A DNA stretch of 28,812 nt from NCBI GenBank assembly GCA_913044085.1, contig CAJWNW010000006.1, forward strand, positions 1 through 28,812, written 5' to 3'. Shown in pieces: positions 25,248 through 28,812 of this stretch. Source of the stretch: an uncultured Flavobacteriaceae bacterium (GTDB lineage: Bacteria > Bacteroidota > Bacteroidia > Flavobacteriales > Flavobacteriaceae). Each line of letters opens with the position of its first letter. Within the stretch, counting starts at the first letter, position 1. Position numbers and translations under genes: made by a program. The notes under the pieces were generated by a model. It was not told the DNA's origin. It saw nothing but the letters and a program-made list of their open reading frames with translations, and did not search any database.

Positions 25248-28200
25248 TTATTTTTTTATAATTTTAAATGTAGAAGAGACGCCTTTAGTTTCAATTTTAA
25301 TAATATAGAGACCTTTATTTAGTAAACTAAGGTCAACCATTTTAGTGTTATTAACTTTCATCAAATTTTGGCCGAGCAATGATAAAATTTCAACAGAGTA
25401 ATTTGAGCTCTTTCCACTTATATATAGTTTTTCCTTTACAGGGTTTGGGTAAATTTTAATTATGTCATGATTTTTGTCTGTATTTGCAAGCCCATCATTG
25501 TTTATGGCATTAGGACTTCCATTTTCATTTATACAATCCCAATTTTCTGCCAATAAATTGTCTAAATCTGGGGTTTTTAACTCTAATGTGTTTCCAGTTT
25601 CATCCGCACAACTTGGCCATGGAGCCTCGGATTCAAATGCAACTTCATCTATTAATATATCTTCAGAGTTATAAAGTCTTACTGAATCTGTTTTTCCAAG
25701 CCCAAAACCCAATTCTCCGATGTATGGAATGTCTGGGAATACACTCATAAAATCCGATTCATCTTTGACCACTATCAAAAAGCCGTTATCTTCAATTTGT
25801 GTCCCTTCAGGGATGACAAAAATATGTGTGTCGTCGCTGTCTTTTATTTGCCAATTTGAAACATCAACAGCGAATGTCATTGGATTGTATAATTCGATCC
25901 AATCGTCAGGGTTAAAATCATCGCTAGACCGGTAATTAATTTCGTTTATGACTAGAGAAGTCGCGATAGAACTAAAATTTGGAGTAACTTCAAAGGATTC
26001 TGATAAATCAATGTTTATGGTTTTTTGGGTGGAATATAAGTCACCGCTCCAATGTGAGAACTCGTATCCAGCTTCTGCAACGGCTTCAAGCTTTATTGGA
26101 ACTGTTTCAAAATAATCTCCCGTCCATGATAGTTCTTGAATATTTAGGTTATCATTAATTTTAACATTGCCTTTGCTTATATCCTCATTCGTAATGGTTA
26201 TTGGATGGAAGTTAGGAAGGTTAAATTGATTTTTTATGTGCTCCTTCACAATGGAAGGCCTTTCAACAGCGAAATTCATCATTGTCCACTGGTAGAATCC
26301 GATATGACCATCAATATCTGTAATTTGATAACCTACCGAAGGGTCATCTTTCCAACGTTCGAAATGTGCATTTAGCTCCGGCTGAATCGTAGCGTATATT
26401 TCGTCAATGTGTTGGATGACATTGCTGCTTAAAAAACGCGTATTTAGTTCATCAGCATAGCGATTGATAAATTGATTTCTAAAGCTAATATTGGTTGTTA
26501 ATTTTCTAAAAAGAAGGGTCGACCAAGGTGGGTTTGGCCACCAAGAACCGTTTGGATTTAATGCAAAATTTAGAGTATTTTCATTGAAATTACCTGTGTT
26601 CCACCAGGGTCCAAAGCCAAAATCAGTATCATACATAATCCATCGCCATTTTGTACCTGGGTGTTTCCAAAATTTAATATTATTTCCTGGCCAATCCGTA
26701 TTATTTATAAATATATTGGTGGCTTGATACAAAGCATATTGTTTGAGATCTATTCTTTCTCTTATGTATTCAAAATTTGAATCATTTGATAAATCGGTCG
26801 TTTCAATGTAATCAATTAATGCATTGTATTCGTCGTTATCTCCTTCAATGATTTCAGCATTATTTGTCAAAAGCGTGATGTTTTCAGCGTCAACTTCGTG
26901 TTTAGAGGCCAGCATGTGTTCATTGGTCTTCTCTCTAAGGTTGTAAAATCCCCAATATTCTCCATTTATATAGGTTGCAACAGGATTATGTTCCTGAAAA
27001 TCTAAACCTGAGCCTCGCATTAAGCTGGTAAGCATTATGTCTTTCATGTTAGATCTCAACCAGTCTTGTCCAGAACTTCTCAAAACAAATGCTTCAAATT
27101 TATTATAAGAAAGATTGTCAAAAAAGGAATGTTCAAACTTGGAATCACCATATTGACCTCTTGCATAAATCGCAAGGGAGCGTTGTCCGTTCTGACCCCG
27201 GCTCCAACCTCCGAAAATTTTTACACCTCCGTTAAATTTAGCAAACTCATTACTGTTATTTTTATAAAACGAAAAATGAATTGGACGTTCCCAATCTTCC
27301 CAAAAATTAGCACCAAAATATGGTGGTTGCATTGCATCAAAAGTCCCTTCTGGGCCAAAGACGTAAATACCGCTTTCGTCATCAAAAAAATCCTCTGGGT
27401 CAACTGTTAGTAACATCACATCCATGTTGTGAGTGGCTCCGAAAACATAAGATTCCGTTGAAACTTTTGAGGGTAAATAATTATTAGTATTTGAGAAAAT
27501 TCCAGCTCGTATGCTTTTATTTTGTGAAATTGCAATAGGCCATGTGTATTCAGTTGAGGATAATTGCGGTACGCTTCCATCAGTTGTATATCGAATGTGT
27601 TGATTTGGAGTATTACCAGATAAAGATAAGTTGAAAGGATTTTGTAAAATGCCACCATTCTGAGAAAAAATAACTTCATTTTGAATAGCTCCTAAAAATT
27701 CTTGGTCATCATTTTGATATCCAGGTGTTGTTTGCAAATAGTTAACGATATTTTCAGTAACATTTGATATCCCAACAGAAGTATTAGGTGGTAATCCCTC
27801 AACAATCATTTGGTCAACAACAGTTCCAATATCGTTTGATAGCGTTAACGTTTCAGAATCTGTTGAAATTTTAAAATTTGTATGGAAGGGATTTTCATCA
27901 CTTAAGTTTAAAATTTCTGGTGGATTAATTCCAGAGCTATTAGGAGCCATGTAAATTGCGGATAAAAATGGAATGATTGTAAAATCTGATGAATTATCAC
28001 TTATGTTATGTGCCTGAATAGCTAAAACGTTTTCACCTTCAATCAAAATAGAACTAAAATCAGAAATCGTGAACCGATCGGGCAGACCTCCACCATAGAT
28101 TTGCGCCTCATGCTCTGTAGAAATATTATCTGAGTTGTAGGGTGGGGGTACGCCTACTATGTTAGCACGTGCCACTTCAACTCCATTAATGTACGCTACA

Positions 28201-28757
28201 AATGCATCATCATAGTCTATATCTAAAATTAAAGACTGTATATCTTCGATGCTGTTAATATCAAAATTTCGTCTAAAATACAAAGACTTCGTACCCCAAG
28301 GAATAGAAGTATTGTCGTCTCCGTCACCATATCCAAACCCACTTGCTCCACTAGACCAACTTGAAACATTAAAGTTTAAATTTTTCCAGCTTGGACTTGG
28401 TTCTGCGTCTGGAATGTCATATTTAAAAATATCTCCTTGGTTTATTAATGTTCTAGAATAGGTGTCTATATTGCGGTCTTTTCCAGAAGCCCAAACCAAT
28501 AAATATTGGTCTGGTGCGAGTGTGATTTCAGGGAAGGTCCACTTGTCAAGCGTTTCCAAATCGTCAGAAATAGTCCAATTTTCTAAAGACACATTTTGCG
28601 TTCCAAAATTGTGAAGTTCAAACCAATCTGGGCTGTCTCCATCTTGGTCAAAATAAATAGAGTTCGAGGAAACGACCTCATTGATTCTTATTGATTGTGC
28701 ATTTAAGATAAATCCACTAAAAAAAATAAAAAAGAATGATTTTAATTTAATCATCAT
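25248..28757 (-). CDS. T9SS-exported CotH-kinase and lamin-tail-domain protein
   Basis: 1169 residues. A signal peptide (about 1-20, ending LNA) is followed by a lamin-tail domain (about 22-95), a beta-sandwich galactose-binding-like segment (about 120-270), a second partial lamin-tail stretch (about 275-345), a chitobiase-type domain (about 370-440; HIRYTTDGSVPQLS), a CotH-kinase domain (about 445-800; FVLRSSGQDW, GEYWGFYNLREKTNE, RWIMYDTDFGFGPW), an InlB-like repeat (HWSGDLYS), a further lamin-tail domain (about 960-1060; INEINYRSSDDFNPDDWIELYNP) and a type A T9SS sorting domain from residue 1099 (IYPNPVKEKLYI). CotH of Bacillus spores phosphorylates a coat protein; the role of these large surface proteins is unknown. 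The protein should be exported across the outer membrane and anchored or released. Confidence 0.92.
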   Translation of the reverse strand: MMIKLKSFFFIFFSGFILNAQSIRINEVVSSNSIYFDQDGDSPDWFELHNFGTQNVSLENWTISDDLETLDKWTFPEITLAPDQYLLVWASGKDRNIDTYSRTLINQGDIFKYDIPDAEPSPSWKNLNFNVSSWSSGASGFGYGDGDDNTSIPWGTKSLYFRRNFDINSIEDIQSLILDIDYDDAFVAYINGVEVARANIVGVPPPYNSDNISTEHEAQIYGGGLPDRFTISDFSSILIEGENVLAIQAHNISDNSSDFTIIPFLSAIYMAPNSSGINPPEILNLSDENPFHTNFKISTDSETLTLSNDIGTVVDQMIVEGLPPNTSVGISNVTENIVNYLQTTPGYQNDDQEFLGAIQNEVIFSQNGGILQNPFNLSLSGNTPNQHIRYTTDGSVPQLSSTEYTWPIAISQNKSIRAGIFSNTNNYLPSKVSTESYVFGATHNMDVMLLTVDPEDFFDDESGIYVFGPEGTFDAMQPPYFGANFWEDWERPIHFSFYKNNSNEFAKFNGGVKIFGGWSRGQNGQRSLAIYARGQYGDSKFEHSFFDNLSYNKFEAFVLRSSGQDWLRSNMKDIMLTSLMRGSGLDFQEHNPVATYINGEYWGFYNLREKTNEHMLASKHEVDAENITLLTNNAEIIEGDNDEYNALIDYIETTDLSNDSNFEYIRERIDLKQYALYQATNIFINNTDWPGNNIKFWKHPGTKWRWIMYDTDFGFGPWWNTGNFNENTLNFALNPNGSWWPNPPWSTLLFRKLTTNISFRNQFINRYADELNTRFLSSNVIQHIDEIYATIQPELNAHFERWKDDPSVGYQITDIDGHIGFYQWTMMNFAVERPSIVKEHIKNQFNLPNFHPITITNEDISKGNVKINDNLNIQELSWTGDYFETVPIKLEAVAEAGYEFSHWSGDLYSTQKTINIDLSESFEVTPNFSSIATSLVINEINYRSSDDFNPDDWIELYNPMTFAVDVSNWQIKDSDDTHIFVIPEGTQIEDNGFLIVVKDESDFMSVFPDIPYIGELGFGLGKTDSVRLYNSEDILIDEVAFESEAPWPSCADETGNTLELKTPDLDNLLAENWDCINENGSPNAINNDGLANTDKNHDIIKIYPNPVKEKLYISGKSSNYSVEILSLLGQNLMKVNNTKMVDLSLLNKGLYIIKIETKGVSSTFKIIKK

Positions 28758-28812
28758 TGGTTAAAAAAAATGGCTTAAACATATCTATAATTAAAAATTA
28801 TTTAGGAAATAC

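Noticed and set aside
28758..28812. Promoter for the CotH/T9SS gene (TATGTTTA on the minus strand; ATAATT-AAA-AATTAT repeat)
   Set aside because: The box has a mismatch in the key G, the repeat is low complexity, and the window ends before the -33 region can be judged in context.

Overview
The window is a compact, AT-rich chromosomal segment from a member of the Bacteroidota, almost certainly the family Flavobacteriaceae. Evidence: a 1169-residue protein ending in a type IX secretion (T9SS) sorting domain, a GLPGLI-family secreted protein, a PUR-alpha-like DUF3276 protein, a double-length NusB, lipoproteins with Bacteroidota-like lipoboxes, and several promoter matches to the family's -7 consensus TAnnTTTG (with TTG about 17-23 bp upstream). 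The species cannot be named from the sequence alone. No rRNA, tRNA, CRISPR array, insertion sequence or prophage was seen.

Layout. 1-3.7 kb: 3' end of guaA (GMP synthase), a secreted LysM/periplasmic-binding-fold protein, a thioredoxin-like gene divergent from csaA, and a DUF3276 gene. 3.7-7.5 kb: an ABC exporter half-transporter divergent from nusB, followed by a DUF1573 lipoprotein and yajC, closed by a bidirectional terminator. 7.5-11.5 kb: pepT divergent from pyrD-lysE, then a convergent nitronate monooxygenase-like flavoprotein. 11.5-15.8 kb: phosphoenolpyruvate carboxylase, a bidirectional terminator, an outer-membrane porin on the opposite strand, and a 427-bp AT-rich control region. 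15.8-21.7 kb: gltB-gltD (glutamate synthase). 21.8-23.9 kb: a GLPGLI protein and a PhoA-type alkaline phosphatase lipoprotein. 23.9-28.8 kb, minus strand: a large T9SS-exported CotH-kinase/lamin-tail protein followed by an AtoE-type short-chain fatty acid permease.

Functionally this is mostly core metabolism: purine and pyrimidine synthesis (guaA, pyrD), anaplerosis (ppc) feeding 2-oxoglutarate and ammonia assimilation (gltBD), peptide use (pepT), and envelope or surface genes. The most interesting unexplained structure is regulatory. In the porin/gltB intergenic region two near-identical dyads (ACCCTA-N7-TAGGGT) lie exactly 53 bp apart, about five helical turns, and the proximal one sits where the -33 element of the porin promoter should be. 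Three further notable inverted repeats are a perfect 7-1-7 palindrome between the thioredoxin-like gene and csaA, a 12-bp perfect inverted repeat covering the ribosome-binding zone of the alkaline phosphatase, and a 31-bp near-palindrome upstream of gltB. No clearly new multi-gene system was found; these sites and a few altered active-site motifs are the best leads.
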